This document shows positions 8,741 to 16,653 of a DNA stretch of 64,000 bases, piece by piece. The stretch's first letter is position 1. Each line of letters opens with the position of its first letter. The notes beneath the pieces are model-generated. The model was not told where the DNA came from and ran no database searches. It worked only from the letters and a program-made list of their open reading frames with translations. The DNA is from Intrasporangium flavum (GTDB lineage Bacteria; Actinomycetota; Actinomycetes; Actinomycetales; Dermatophilaceae): positions 109,434 to 173,433 of the forward strand of contig NZ_MLJO01000022.1 in assembly GCF_001956915.1 (NCBI RefSeq), given 5' to 3'. A program made the position numbers and the translations under genes.

Positions 8741-9981
8741 CCACCACGAGCAACCGCTCCGACCGGCGCGACGCCCCGGCCACCCGGCTCCCGGCCCACG
8801 ACGGCGTCGGCCGGGCGTGGACCGTGGTCGCGATGCGCGAGGTCGTCGTGCGGCTCACCAACCGCGCCTTCCTCGTCTCGACCGCCCTGACCCTGCTATT
8901 CATCGCCGGCTACGGCGCCTTCGCGGCCTGGCAGTCCGGCCGCACGACCACGTGGACCGTCGCCGTCAGCACGACCGACGCGCCCGCCGCGGGGCCGCTC
9001 GTGGCGGCCACCGGCCGGGTGGCGCACACCACCGACGACACGGTCGTCGTCACGACGAAGCCGGTGGCCGACGCGTCGGCGGCCCGGACCGCCGTGACCG
9101 ACGGCGACGCCGACGTGTGGCTGCACCGCACGGCCACCGGCTGGGCCGCGACGTCCGCCGACGACGTGCCCTCGGGCCTGCGCACCGCGCTCGAGCAGGC
9201 GGTGCGCACCGACGCCCTCGACCGCAACGCCACGGCGGCCGGCACCAGCCTGACCTCGCTCGAGCAGGGGTCGGCCCTGTCGCTCGACCGGTTCTCGGGC
9301 GCCGGCACCGACGCCGGCTTCGTCAAGGCCGTCACCTTCGCCTTCGCGCTGCTCTTCTTCATGTCGGCGATGATGTTCGGCCAGCAGATCGCGGCGAGCG
9401 TCGTCGAGGAGAAGCAGTCGCGCCTCGTCGAGATCATCGCCACCGCCATCCCGGTGCGCCAGCTGCTCGCCGGCAAGGTCGTCGGCAACTCCGCCATCGC
9501 CCTGGCCCAGGTGGTGCTCATCGCCGGGGTGGGGCTCGTCATGGTGTCGTTCACCGACTTCTCGGCCCTGCTGCCGACGCTGTCGACGGCGGTCGTGTGG
9601 TTCGTCCTCTTCTTCGCGGTCGGGTTCTTCGCCCTGGCCTGCCTCTTCGCGGTGGCCGGCGCGCTCGCCTCGCGCACCGAGGACCTGCAGAGCACCACGG
9701 CCCCGATGACGACCGTGCTCATGCTCGTCTACGTCGTCAGCTTCGGCCTGAGCGGCACGGCCCTCACGGTCGCGTCGTACGTGCCGGTGGCCTCGGTCGT
9801 GACGATGCCGGCGCGCATCCTCGCCGGCGACGCGACGTGGTGGGAGGCGGTGCTCTCGCTGCTCGTCATGGTCGTGTTCTCGGCCGCCACCGTCGTGGTC
9901 GGCGAGCGCATCTACCGGCGGTCGCTGCTGCAGACGCGGGGACGCGTGTCGTGGCGCCAGGCGCTGCGGGCGACCGACTGA
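8737..9981 (+). CDS. ABC-2 family permease (NatB-like)
   Basis: 414 residues. One N-terminal membrane helix (AFLVSTALTLLFIAGYGAFAA) is followed by a polar extracytoplasmic domain of about 150 residues, then five or more helices including VKAVTFAFALLFFMSAMMF and AVVWFVLFFAVGFFALACLF. The cytoplasmic coupling stretch VVEEKQSRLVEIIATAIP is the hallmark of NatB/YhaP-type ABC-2 permeases. ATGA overlap with the ATPase gene indicates equal synthesis. NatAB-type systems export Na+ or drugs; the sequence does not decide which. Confidence 0.92.
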   Translation: MTTTSNRSDRRDAPATRLPAHDGVGRAWTVVAMREVVVRLTNRAFLVSTALTLLFIAGYGAFAAWQSGRTTTWTVAVSTTDAPAAGPLVAATGRVAHTTDDTVVVTTKPVADASAARTAVTDGDADVWLHRTATGWAATSADDVPSGLRTALEQAVRTDALDRNATAAGTSLTSLEQGSALSLDRFSGAGTDAGFVKAVTFAFALLFFMSAMMFGQQIAASVVEEKQSRLVEIIATAIPVRQLLAGKVVGNSAIALAQVVLIAGVGLVMVSFTDFSALLPTLSTAVVWFVLFFAVGFFALACLFAVAGALASRTEDLQSTTAPMTTVLMLVYVVSFGLSGTALTVASYVPVASVVTMPARILAGDATWWEAVLSLLVMVVFSAATVVVGERIYRRSLLQTRGRVSWRQALRATD

Positions 9982-10136
9982 GGCGGGACGCCCCTTACCC
10001 GCAGCCGACCTGCGGATGCGAAGTCCTTGCCGAGTGCAGACCGACAGCGGGTGCCGGACGTCGTCGCCGGCCCCTACGGTGGAGGGGACGCCGGATGCGT
10101 GGTGCGTGGCCCGGATCGCTCCCCCGGGCCGCGCCG

Positions 10137-10169
10137 AACGGGCCTCGACCGTGGTGGTCGGGGCCCGTT
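10137..10169. terminator. 14-bp hairpin terminator between ABC permease and MFS genes
   Basis: AACGGGCCTCGACC at 10137-10150 pairs with GGTCGGGGCCCGTT at 10156-10169 (13 Watson-Crick pairs, one G-T) around a GTGGT loop. It separates convergent genes. The remaining 155 bases after the permease stop show nothing else I can name. Confidence 0.8.
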
Positions 10170-10170
10170 G

Positions 10171-11451
10171 TCACGCCCGGGCGCCCGGCGGGCGCTCCCC
10201 GTCGACGGTGACGTGCCGGTAGGGCGAGAGCCAGAGCCACAGCGCCGAGGCCACGAGCCCGAGCACGCCGACGCCGATGGCGAGGCGGTTGCCGAACGAC
10301 GCGGCGAGCCAGCCGCCGAGCGGGGCCGCGATGGCGATGCTGCCCCAGTTGAAGGAGCGGATCGTGGCGTTCATCCGGCCGCGGAGCCGGTCCGGCGTCA
10401 CGAGGTTGCGGTGGCTCATCGTCAGCGGGTCCTTGACCCCCATGGCCAGGCCGAAGAGGGCGTTGGCCAGCAGCAGCCACACCAGCGCCCACGGCCCGGG
10501 CCGGGCGAGCAGCAGGAGCGCGTACGCCGCCGGGTTGGCCCACTCCATGGCCACGACGACGCGCCCGGTGCCGAACCGGACCCCGAGGCGCGGCGCGAGC
10601 CCCGCACCCACGATGCCCGTGACCCCGGTGGCCGCGAGCACGAACCCGACGGCGAGCGCGTCGAGGTGCAGCTCGGTGGTCGCGAAGTACACCAGGACGG
10701 TGGTGACGATGCCGTTGCCGAAGAACCACAGGTGCAGCGACACGGCGTAGGGCCCGAGCGTCGCGTGGCGGTAGACCCACGCCGCGCCCTCGCGCAGCTC
10801 GGCCCACAGGTGGCGCCGCTGGGCCCGCTCCGGCCGTGGCTCCTCGACGCGCACCGTCGCGAGGGTGGCCGCGGAGACGGCGTACGACGCGGCGTCGACG
10901 AGCACGGCGACGGGTGCCGTCAGCAGGCGCACGAGGGCCCCACCGACGAGCGGCCCCAGCGACTGGGTGGCCGAGTAGGTCTGCGAGAGGCGGGCGTTGG
11001 CCCGGGGCAGCCGCTCCGGTGGCACGATCGCCGGCAGCAGGGACTGGTGCGCGGCGCTGAAGAACATCGAGGCCGAGCCGACGACGAACACGAGCACGGC
11101 GAGCACTGGCACGGTGAGGTGCCCGGCGAGGGCGAGGAACCCGACGGTGCCGAGCAGCGCCGCGCAGAGCACGTCGGCCCCGATGAGCAGCGGGCGACGG
11201 CGCACCCGGTCCACGACGACGCCGGCGACGAGTCCGAAGAGCAGGTACGGCAGGAACTGGGCCGAGCGCACGACGCCGATGGCCACCTGGTCGGCGTGCA
11301 GGGTCTCGATGAGGAGCAGCTGCAGCGCGAGCGCCGAGACGAACGTGCCGAGGTTGCTCACCGCGTCGGCGAACCAGAAGCGCGCGAACGATGAGTGCGG
11401 GCGGGTCGCACCGGGGGCACCCCCGAGCCCGAGCGGTTCGCCGACCTCCAC
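10171..11451 (-). CDS. MFS transporter, MFS_3 / enterobactin-exporter-like
   Basis: 426 residues with about 12 hydrophobic helices, e.g. VSNLGTFVSALALQLLLIETL (helix 1), LPYLLFGLVAGVVVDRVRRR (helix 2 and the loop 2-3 signature) and YSATQSLGPLVGGALV (helix 5, MFS antiporter motif C-like). The pattern matches multidrug or siderophore exporters of the MFS_3 group. It has a 25-residue polar N-terminus and no periplasmic domain. It is monocistronic, with its own terminator shared with the ABC operon. Substrate unknown. Confidence 0.9.
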   Translation of the reverse strand: MEVGEPLGLGGAPGATRPHSSFARFWFADAVSNLGTFVSALALQLLLIETLHADQVAIGVVRSAQFLPYLLFGLVAGVVVDRVRRRPLLIGADVLCAALLGTVGFLALAGHLTVPVLAVLVFVVGSASMFFSAAHQSLLPAIVPPERLPRANARLSQTYSATQSLGPLVGGALVRLLTAPVAVLVDAASYAVSAATLATVRVEEPRPERAQRRHLWAELREGAAWVYRHATLGPYAVSLHLWFFGNGIVTTVLVYFATTELHLDALAVGFVLAATGVTGIVGAGLAPRLGVRFGTGRVVVAMEWANPAAYALLLLARPGPWALVWLLLANALFGLAMGVKDPLTMSHRNLVTPDRLRGRMNATIRSFNWGSIAIAAPLGGWLAASFGNRLAIGVGVLGLVASALWLWLSPYRHVTVDGERPPGARA

Positions 11452-11535
11452 GTCTGCCCCTTCCCCTGGCGCCCGGCCCGGCGACGCGCGTCACCGTGCC
11501 GGGCACCAACCTAGGGGGCGGGCGCCCTGCGTCGG

Positions 11536-12717
11536 TCAGGCGGTCGCCGGCGTGCGCGCCGGCACCGGCTGCGGGGGCGGCGGGCCGACGTAGCGCGCCG
11601 CGGGCCGGATGATCTTCGGGTCGCGGGCCTGCTCGAGGACGTTCGCGGTCCAGCCGACGGAGCGGGCCACGCAGAACGTCGGGGTGAACATGCTCGGCTC
11701 GAGCCCGGCCAGGCGCATGACGACGCCGGCGTAGTACTCGACGTTGGCGTAGAGCGGGCGGTCCGGCTTGAGCTCGGCCAGGACCCGCTCGATCGTCGCC
11801 TCGACGCCGATGGCGAAGTCGACGAGCGGGTCGTCCCAGCGCCGGGCGACGCCCTTGAGCATCTCCGAGCGGGGGTCGTGGGTGCGGTAGACGGCGTGGC
11901 CGAAGCCCATGATCCGCGCCCCGCTGCCGACCTGCTCGCGGACCCACGGCTCGGCGCGGTCGGGGGTGCCGATCTGCTCGAGCGCCTCGAGGGCGCGGCT
12001 CGGGGCTCCGCCGTGACGCGGGCCGGCGAACGAGCCGATGGCCCCGACGAGGCAGGCCGCGAGGTCGGCGCCGGTGCTCGCGATGACGCGGGCGGTGAAC
12101 GTGGAGGCGTTGAACCCGTGGTCCATCGTCGAAACGAGGTACTGCTCGACGGCGCGCGCGTCGCGCTCGGTGGGCAGCGAGCCGGTGACCATCCGCAGGT
12201 AGTCGGTGGCGTGGTCGAGGCCCGGGTCGGCGGGGACCGGCTCGAGACCGCGCTGGAGGCGGTGCGAGGCAGCGAGGATGGTCGGCGTGACCGCGACGGC
12301 CGCCATGGCCGAGGCGAGCCGCTCCTGCTCACCCGCGTCGTAGAGCGGCCGCTGGCCGGTGATGCCGCCCCACGCCGACAGCGCGGTGCGCAGCACCTGG
12401 AGCGAGTCGGTCGTCGTGGCGCAGATCGCCGGCAGCAGGTCGGCGAGCGCGGGCGGCAGGACCCGCAGCCGGTCGGCCTCGGCGCGCAGGGCGTCGAGCT
12501 CGGACGCGGAGGGCAGGTGTCCGTGGAAGAGCAGGTGCCAGGCCTCCTCGAAGCCGACCGCCTCGGCGAGGTCGACGGCCGAGTACTGCCGGTAGTGGAA
12601 GAAACCCTCGTCGCCGCGGACGTCGCCGATCTCGGTGTCGGTGACGACGACCTTGGCGAGTCCGGGTGGCACGACGACGAAGCCGGCGGGCGTCGGGGCT
12701 GGGGTGTGGGTGGACAT
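11536..12717 (-). CDS. Citrate synthase (citrate synthase 2 / CitA type)
   Basis: 393 residues of the citrate/2-methylcitrate synthase fold, condensing acetyl-CoA (or propionyl-CoA) with oxaloacetate. Visible sites: MDHGFNAST with His200, GPRHGGAPS with His235, and GFGHAVYRTHDPR with catalytic His274. The position of the catalytic Asp (usually NVDFYSG) reads NVEYYAG with Glu327, which may be a subfamily trait. The C-terminus RYVGPPPPQPVP is typical of actinobacterial citrate synthase 2. A GAGAGGAG ribosome-binding site precedes ATG 12717. The gene is divergent from an HTH-citrate synthase fusion across a dyad array that probably controls both. Confidence 0.92.
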   Translation of the reverse strand: MSTHTPAPTPAGFVVVPPGLAKVVVTDTEIGDVRGDEGFFHYRQYSAVDLAEAVGFEEAWHLLFHGHLPSASELDALRAEADRLRVLPPALADLLPAICATTTDSLQVLRTALSAWGGITGQRPLYDAGEQERLASAMAAVAVTPTILAASHRLQRGLEPVPADPGLDHATDYLRMVTGSLPTERDARAVEQYLVSTMDHGFNASTFTARVIASTGADLAACLVGAIGSFAGPRHGGAPSRALEALEQIGTPDRAEPWVREQVGSGARIMGFGHAVYRTHDPRSEMLKGVARRWDDPLVDFAIGVEATIERVLAELKPDRPLYANVEYYAGVVMRLAGLEPSMFTPTFCVARSVGWTANVLEQARDPKIIRPAARYVGPPPPQPVPARTPATA

Positions 12718-12754
12718 GACGTGCTCCTCTCGGGTTCACTCGTCACCCTCAGCC

Positions 12755-12805
12755 ATGTTGATCAACATCGTCAATGTTGATCTGGTCAACGTTGATCCGG
12801 TCAAC
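12755..12805. promoter_or_regulatory. Array of three GTTGA/TCAAC dyads between divergent citrate synthase genes
   Basis: Three tandem inverted repeats: ATGTTGATCAACAT (12755-12768, a perfect 14-bp palindrome), GTTGATCTGGTCAAC (12776-12790) and GTTGATCCGGTCAAC (12791-12805), the last two being GTTGA-N5-TCAAC. The second and third abut to form a further TCAACGTTGA palindrome. The block lies in the 119-base gap between two start codons. It is probably the operator for the HTH domain of the downstream gene (inference). Confidence 0.85.
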
Positions 12806-12836
12806 ACCGACGCCATCAGCCACCCGAGGAGGAGCC

Positions 12837-14087
12837 GTGCCGGCACCGCGCAGCCCGTGGATCACGACGACCGAGGCCGCCCAGCGTCTCGGCGTCAAGC
12901 GCGCGACGCTCTACGCCTACGTCAGCCGCGGGCTGCTCCGCAGCGAGCGGCGCCCCGGCCAGCAGGAGAGCCTCTTCGACCGGGCCCAGGTGGAGGCCAT
13001 GGCCTCGGCCACGCGCGCCGTCGGCACGCCGCAGTCGGTCCTCCGGTTCCGCACCGTGGCCACCGGCGTCAGCAGCCAGGTCGAGGGCGAGCTGCGCTAC
13101 CGCGGCGTGCCCCTGGAGGCTGCGGTCGAGGCGGGGTCGGTCGAGCGCGTCGCCGGGCTGGTTCTCGGTTCCCTTGCAGCCCAAGGGTTCTCGGACGCCG
13201 ACGCACCCCTCCCGCGGATGCCGCGGCTCACCGACGCCGTGCGCCCGGCGGCCCGCGCGCTCGTCCGCCTCCCGCTCGAGCGGCGGGTACCGGTCGCCGT
13301 GCAGCTGCTCGCCGCGTCCGACCCGTTCGCCGGCGACACCGATCCCGATCGGGTCCGTGGGGCCGCGCCCGCCGTCGTGGCCGGTGCGGTTGCCCTGGCC
13401 TCGGGCGCCCGTGTCCGCGCAGGGGCCACGCTCGACCCGCTCGCCGACCTGACGCTCGCGGCGCTCGGCGGGGAGCCCGGCGCCCACGCGTCCGAGGTCG
13501 TCGGCGTCCTGCTCGTGACGCTGCTCGACCACGGCCTCACCGCCTCGACCGTCGCCGCCCGGGTGGCCGCCTCGACCCGTGCCGGACTGCACGACTGCCT
13601 CGTCGCCGCGTACGCCGCGATGGCCGGACCGCTGCACGGCGCGGCACCCGTGGCCGCCCACGCCCTCCTCGCCGACGCAGCGGGCGCCGCTGACGGGTCC
13701 GACGCGTCCGGGCCGGCGGGCACGTCGGCGTCCGACGCGGTGGCGCGAGCGCTTCGGACGCACGGCGTCGTGCCCGGCTTCGGGCACTTCCTCTACCCCG
13801 ACGGCGACCCGAGGGCCGAGGTCGTGCTCGACCGGGTGCGCCGGCTGCCGGGTGCCGAGCCGGTCCTCGAGCGGGTCGAGGCGCTGGCCGGGGTCGTCGC
13901 CGAGCGCACCGGGGCCCTGCCGAACATCGACCTCGCGAGCGCCGCCGCCCTGCACGCCCTCGGGCTGCCGGCGGCCGCGGGCGAGGTGCTCTTCCAGGTG
14001 GCCCGCTCGTTCGGCGTCGCCGCGCACGTCGTCGAGGAGTACGCCGAGGAGCCCCTGCGCTGGCGAGGCCGCGACCCCTCCGCCTGA
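12837..14087 (+). CDS. Helix-turn-helix / citrate-synthase fusion protein
   Basis: 416 residues. Residues about 9-35 form a MerR/excisionase-like winged HTH (ITTTEAAQRLGVKRATLYAY, then RGLLRSERR). The rest is a citrate synthase fold retaining LLDHGLTASTVAARV, LHGAAPVAAH, GFGHFLYPDGDPRAEV and NIDLASAAALHALGLP, so equivalents of both His and the catalytic Asp are present. The GTG start at 12837 follows an AGGAGG site; an earlier ATG at 12774 lies inside the operator array and is rejected. A metabolite-sensing repressor of the neighbouring citrate synthase is likely, and residual catalysis is possible; neither is shown. Confidence 0.85.
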   Translation: MPAPRSPWITTTEAAQRLGVKRATLYAYVSRGLLRSERRPGQQESLFDRAQVEAMASATRAVGTPQSVLRFRTVATGVSSQVEGELRYRGVPLEAAVEAGSVERVAGLVLGSLAAQGFSDADAPLPRMPRLTDAVRPAARALVRLPLERRVPVAVQLLAASDPFAGDTDPDRVRGAAPAVVAGAVALASGARVRAGATLDPLADLTLAALGGEPGAHASEVVGVLLVTLLDHGLTASTVAARVAASTRAGLHDCLVAAYAAMAGPLHGAAPVAAHALLADAAGAADGSDASGPAGTSASDAVARALRTHGVVPGFGHFLYPDGDPRAEVVLDRVRRLPGAEPVLERVEALAGVVAERTGALPNIDLASAAALHALGLPAAAGEVLFQVARSFGVAAHVVEEYAEEPLRWRGRDPSA

Positions 14088-14091
14088 GGCG

Positions 14092-14751
14092 TCAGGGGCG
14101 CTGGTCGAAGACGTGGCGGCGCACCCAGGCGTGCATCGCCACCGCCGCCGCCGCTCCCGCGTTGATCGAGCGGGTCGAGCCGAACTGCTCGATGTGCAGC
14201 ACCACCTCGCAGGCGGCTCGCATCGGCTCGCTCAGGCCCGGCCCCTCCTGGCCGAACACGAGGACGCAGCCGCGCGGCAGGTCGTAGGTCTCGAGCGGTA
14301 GCGACCCGGGCAGGTTGTCGACCCCGACGAGGACGAGCCCGGCACCCCGCGCCCACGCGGCCAGGGCGTCGGCGTCGGCGTGGTGGTGCTCGTGCTGGTA
14401 GCGGTCGGTGACCATGGCCCCGCGCCGGTTCCAGCGCCGGCGGCCGACGATGTGGAACGCCCGCGCCCCCATGGCGTTGGCCGTGCGGATGACCGAGCCG
14501 ATGTTGAAGTCGTGACCCCAGTTCTCGACGGCGACGTGGAAGGCGTGCCGGCGGGTGTCGAGGTCGGCGACGATCGCGTCGTGGCGCCAGTACCGATAGG
14601 CGTCGACGACGTTGCGGCGGTCACCGTGGGCCAGCAGCTCGGGGTCCCAGTGCGCACCCTCAGGCCACGGCCCCTCCCACGGCCCGACGCCGACCTCCGC
14701 GACGTGCGGGACACCGTCCGGGGTCGTCGTCTCGCGGGGCACGTCGGGCAC
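14092..14751 (-). CDS. SpoU/TrmH-family RNA 2'-O-ribose methyltransferase
   Basis: 219 residues with a SPOUT knotted fold. Motif 1 is NWGHDFNIGSVIRTANAMGA (conserved Asn and Arg), motif 2 LVFGQEGPGLSE, motif 3 QFGSTRSINAGAAAAVAMHAW. These proteins methylate a ribose 2'-OH in tRNA or rRNA from S-adenosylmethionine. A GTG start at 14751 is chosen because TAGACT ends six bases upstream. Convergent with the HTH-citrate synthase gene, only four bases apart. RNA target not determinable. Confidence 0.92.
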   Translation of the reverse strand: MPDVPRETTTPDGVPHVAEVGVGPWEGPWPEGAHWDPELLAHGDRRNVVDAYRYWRHDAIVADLDTRRHAFHVAVENWGHDFNIGSVIRTANAMGARAFHIVGRRRWNRRGAMVTDRYQHEHHHADADALAAWARGAGLVLVGVDNLPGSLPLETYDLPRGCVLVFGQEGPGLSEPMRAACEVVLHIEQFGSTRSINAGAAAAVAMHAWVRRHVFDQRP

Positions 14752-14757
14752 CGGCCG

Positions 14758-14763
14758 AGTCTA
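14758..14763 (-). promoter_or_regulatory. -10 hexamer TAGACT for leaderless SpoU methylase mRNA
   Basis: TAGACT on the minus strand ends six bases before GTG 14751. Confidence 0.55.
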
Positions 14764-14870
14764 CGAGCGCGAGTGACCCGACGCGGAGGCCCTCCCAGGC
14801 CCTCCGAGGCCCGTACGCACGCGCACAGGAGGAGCACAGCGCAGATTGAGGAGATCCGGATCGCACCGCC

Positions 14871-14876
14871 TACCCT
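14871..14876 (+). promoter_or_regulatory. -10 hexamer TACCCT for leaderless dedA mRNA
   Basis: TACCCT ends seven bases before ATG 14884; the purine-rich GAGGAG at about 14848 is too far away to act as a ribosome-binding site. Confidence 0.55.
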
Positions 14877-14883
14877 TGGGCCC

Positions 14884-15588
14884 ATGCACGCACTCGCCGC
14901 CGTCCCCGCCCTCGGCCCGAAGTGGATGGACCCGACGTACCTCCTCGACCAGTACCAGGGCGCGTTCTTCGTCATCGCCCTGGTCATCGTGTTCGTCGAG
15001 TGCGGGCTGCTCTTCCCGATCCTGCCCGGCGACTCGCTGCTCTTCGCGGTCGGCCTCTTCATCGCCACGGGCCAGGTCGACATCAACCTCTTCGTCGCGA
15101 TGGCGGCCCTCACCGCGGCGGCCTTCCTCGGCAACGTCGTCGGCTACGAGATCGGGCGCGGCGTCGGCCGGCCGCTCTACAAACGGCAGGGCCGGTTCAT
15201 CAACACCGCGAACTTCGACAAGACGAACGTCTTCTTCGACAAGTACGGCAACCGCGCCCTCGTCCTGGGCCGGTTCGTGCCGATCGTGCGCACCTTCATC
15301 ACGGTCGTCGCGGGCATCGGACGCATGCACCGCCAGCGGTTCTTCGGCTGGAGCGCTGTCGGCGCCGTCGCGTGGGTCGTCAGCGTCACCCTGCTCGGCT
15401 ACTTCCTCGGCCAGATCTTCCCCGGGCTGACGAAGAACATCGAGTACGCGATCCTGCTCGTCGTCCTCGTCTCGGTCATCCCGATGGTCATCGAGGTGGT
15501 CAAGCACCGCCGCGAGGCCCGCGAGGTCGCCGCCGAGATCGGTGAGGCCGCCGGCGAGACCGCAGGCGAGGCCCAGGACCGCCGCTGA
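14884..15588 (+). CDS. DedA-family integral membrane protein
   Basis: 234 residues with about five hydrophobic segments. Diagnostic motifs: FVECGLLFPILPGDSLLFAVG (re-entrant, with the acidic and proline residues of the family), NVVGYEIGRGVGRPLY and GRFVPIVRTFITVVAGIGRM (the G-R-F-x-P-x-x-R membrane motif with essential Arg). The charged tail ends RREAREVAAEIGEAAGE. DedA proteins act as proton-dependent flippases for lipid carriers or phospholipids in the cytoplasmic membrane. Stand-alone gene. Confidence 0.94.
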   Translation: MHALAAVPALGPKWMDPTYLLDQYQGAFFVIALVIVFVECGLLFPILPGDSLLFAVGLFIATGQVDINLFVAMAALTAAAFLGNVVGYEIGRGVGRPLYKRQGRFINTANFDKTNVFFDKYGNRALVLGRFVPIVRTFITVVAGIGRMHRQRFFGWSAVGAVAWVVSVTLLGYFLGQIFPGLTKNIEYAILLVVLVSVIPMVIEVVKHRREAREVAAEIGEAAGETAGEAQDRR

Positions 15589-15686
15589 CCTGAGCGGCCG
15601 CACCCCTGCCGTGGTTGCGCCGAACCCGCTCCGCCGCTCGTCGCGCCGGGGCAGACTGGTCGGTGCAGGGGTGGACGGAGGCCGAC

Positions 15687-16610
15687 ATGGACACCGATCT
15701 GACGACGCTCTACCGGGCCAGCGTGCGCGGCTGGGCCGACCGTGTCGCGGAGCTGCACCCCGACGACTGGGACCGCCCGACGCCGTGCTCGGCCTGGACG
15801 GTCCGGGACCTCGTCAACCACGTCGTCGGCGAGGACCTCTGGACGGTCCCCCTCATGGAGGGCGCGACGATCGAGGAGGTCGGCAGCCGCTACGACGGTG
15901 ACGTCCTGGGCGAGGACCCCGTCGCGGCGGCCACGCACGCCGCGTCCGAGGCGCAGGACGTCGTCGCCGCGACCCTGCCGAGCGGCGGCACCGTGCACCT
16001 GTCCTACGGCACCGAGTCGATGGACGAGTACGTCCGCCAGCTGCTCGCCGACCACGTCGTCCACGGCTGGGACCTCGCCGCGGCGACGGGCGGCGACACC
16101 ACCCTCGACGTCTGGCTCGTGACCGCGGTCGCGGGCTGGTTCGACGAGCGCGAGGAGCTCTACCGGTCGGTGGGCGCGGTGGGCGCCCGCCGCACGATGA
16201 CCGGCGCCCCCGGCGCCGACCTGCTGGCCCGTTTCGGCCGCGACGCCGCGTGGGGTCCCACGCACGCCGCCTTCGCCGCGTTCGTCGCGGCGTTCGGGCG
16301 TGGCGACGTCGACGCGATCATGGCGCTCATGACCCCGGACTGCGTCTTCGAGGCCACCGGCCCGGCTCCCGACGGTGTGCGCCACGAGGGGGCCGAGGCC
16401 GTGCGGACCGTGTGGGAGGAGCTCTTCGGGGGCACGCGCGACCCGCGCTTCACCGAGGAGGAGTCCTTCGTCGCGGGCGATCGCGGCGTGCTGCGCTGGC
16501 GCTTCGACTGGGTCGGCGATGACGACACCCCGGGCCACGTGCGGGGCGTCGACGTCGTGCGGCTGCGCGACGGGAAGGTCAGCGAGAAGCTGTCCTACGT
16601 CAAGGGCTGA
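15687..16610 (+). CDS. DinB-like mycothiol-type (TIGR03086) domain fused to SnoaL/NTF2-like domain
   Basis: 307 residues. The N-terminal 190 or so match the mycothiol-dependent maleylpyruvate isomerase fold: TPCSAWTVRDLVNHVVGE and LLADHVVHGWDLA contribute the metal-binding His/Glu set. Residues about 195-307 form an NTF2/SnoaL-like cone (FVAAFGRGDVDAIMALMTPDC ... VWEELFGGTRDPRF ... WRFDWVG). TIGR03086 proteins are thiol-dependent transferases or isomerases; SnoaL domains bind small polyketide-like or steroid-like ligands. The ATG follows CGGAGG at good spacing. The fusion suggests a detoxifying enzyme with its own ligand-binding module (inference). Confidence 0.85.
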   Translation: MDTDLTTLYRASVRGWADRVAELHPDDWDRPTPCSAWTVRDLVNHVVGEDLWTVPLMEGATIEEVGSRYDGDVLGEDPVAAATHAASEAQDVVAATLPSGGTVHLSYGTESMDEYVRQLLADHVVHGWDLAAATGGDTTLDVWLVTAVAGWFDEREELYRSVGAVGARRTMTGAPGADLLARFGRDAAWGPTHAAFAAFVAAFGRGDVDAIMALMTPDCVFEATGPAPDGVRHEGAEAVRTVWEELFGGTRDPRFTEEESFVAGDRGVLRWRFDWVGDDDTPGHVRGVDVVRLRDGKVSEKLSYVKG

Positions 16611-16653
16611 CGCGTCGGGACGCGCGAGGCCCAGGCGCCCCGGACGCGTCCGC

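Noticed and set aside
12774..12836. An upstream ATG extending the HTH-citrate synthase by 21 residues
   Set aside because: It lies inside the dyad array, encodes MLIWSTLIRSTPTPS-like non-family sequence, and GTG 12837 has AGGAGG at good spacing.
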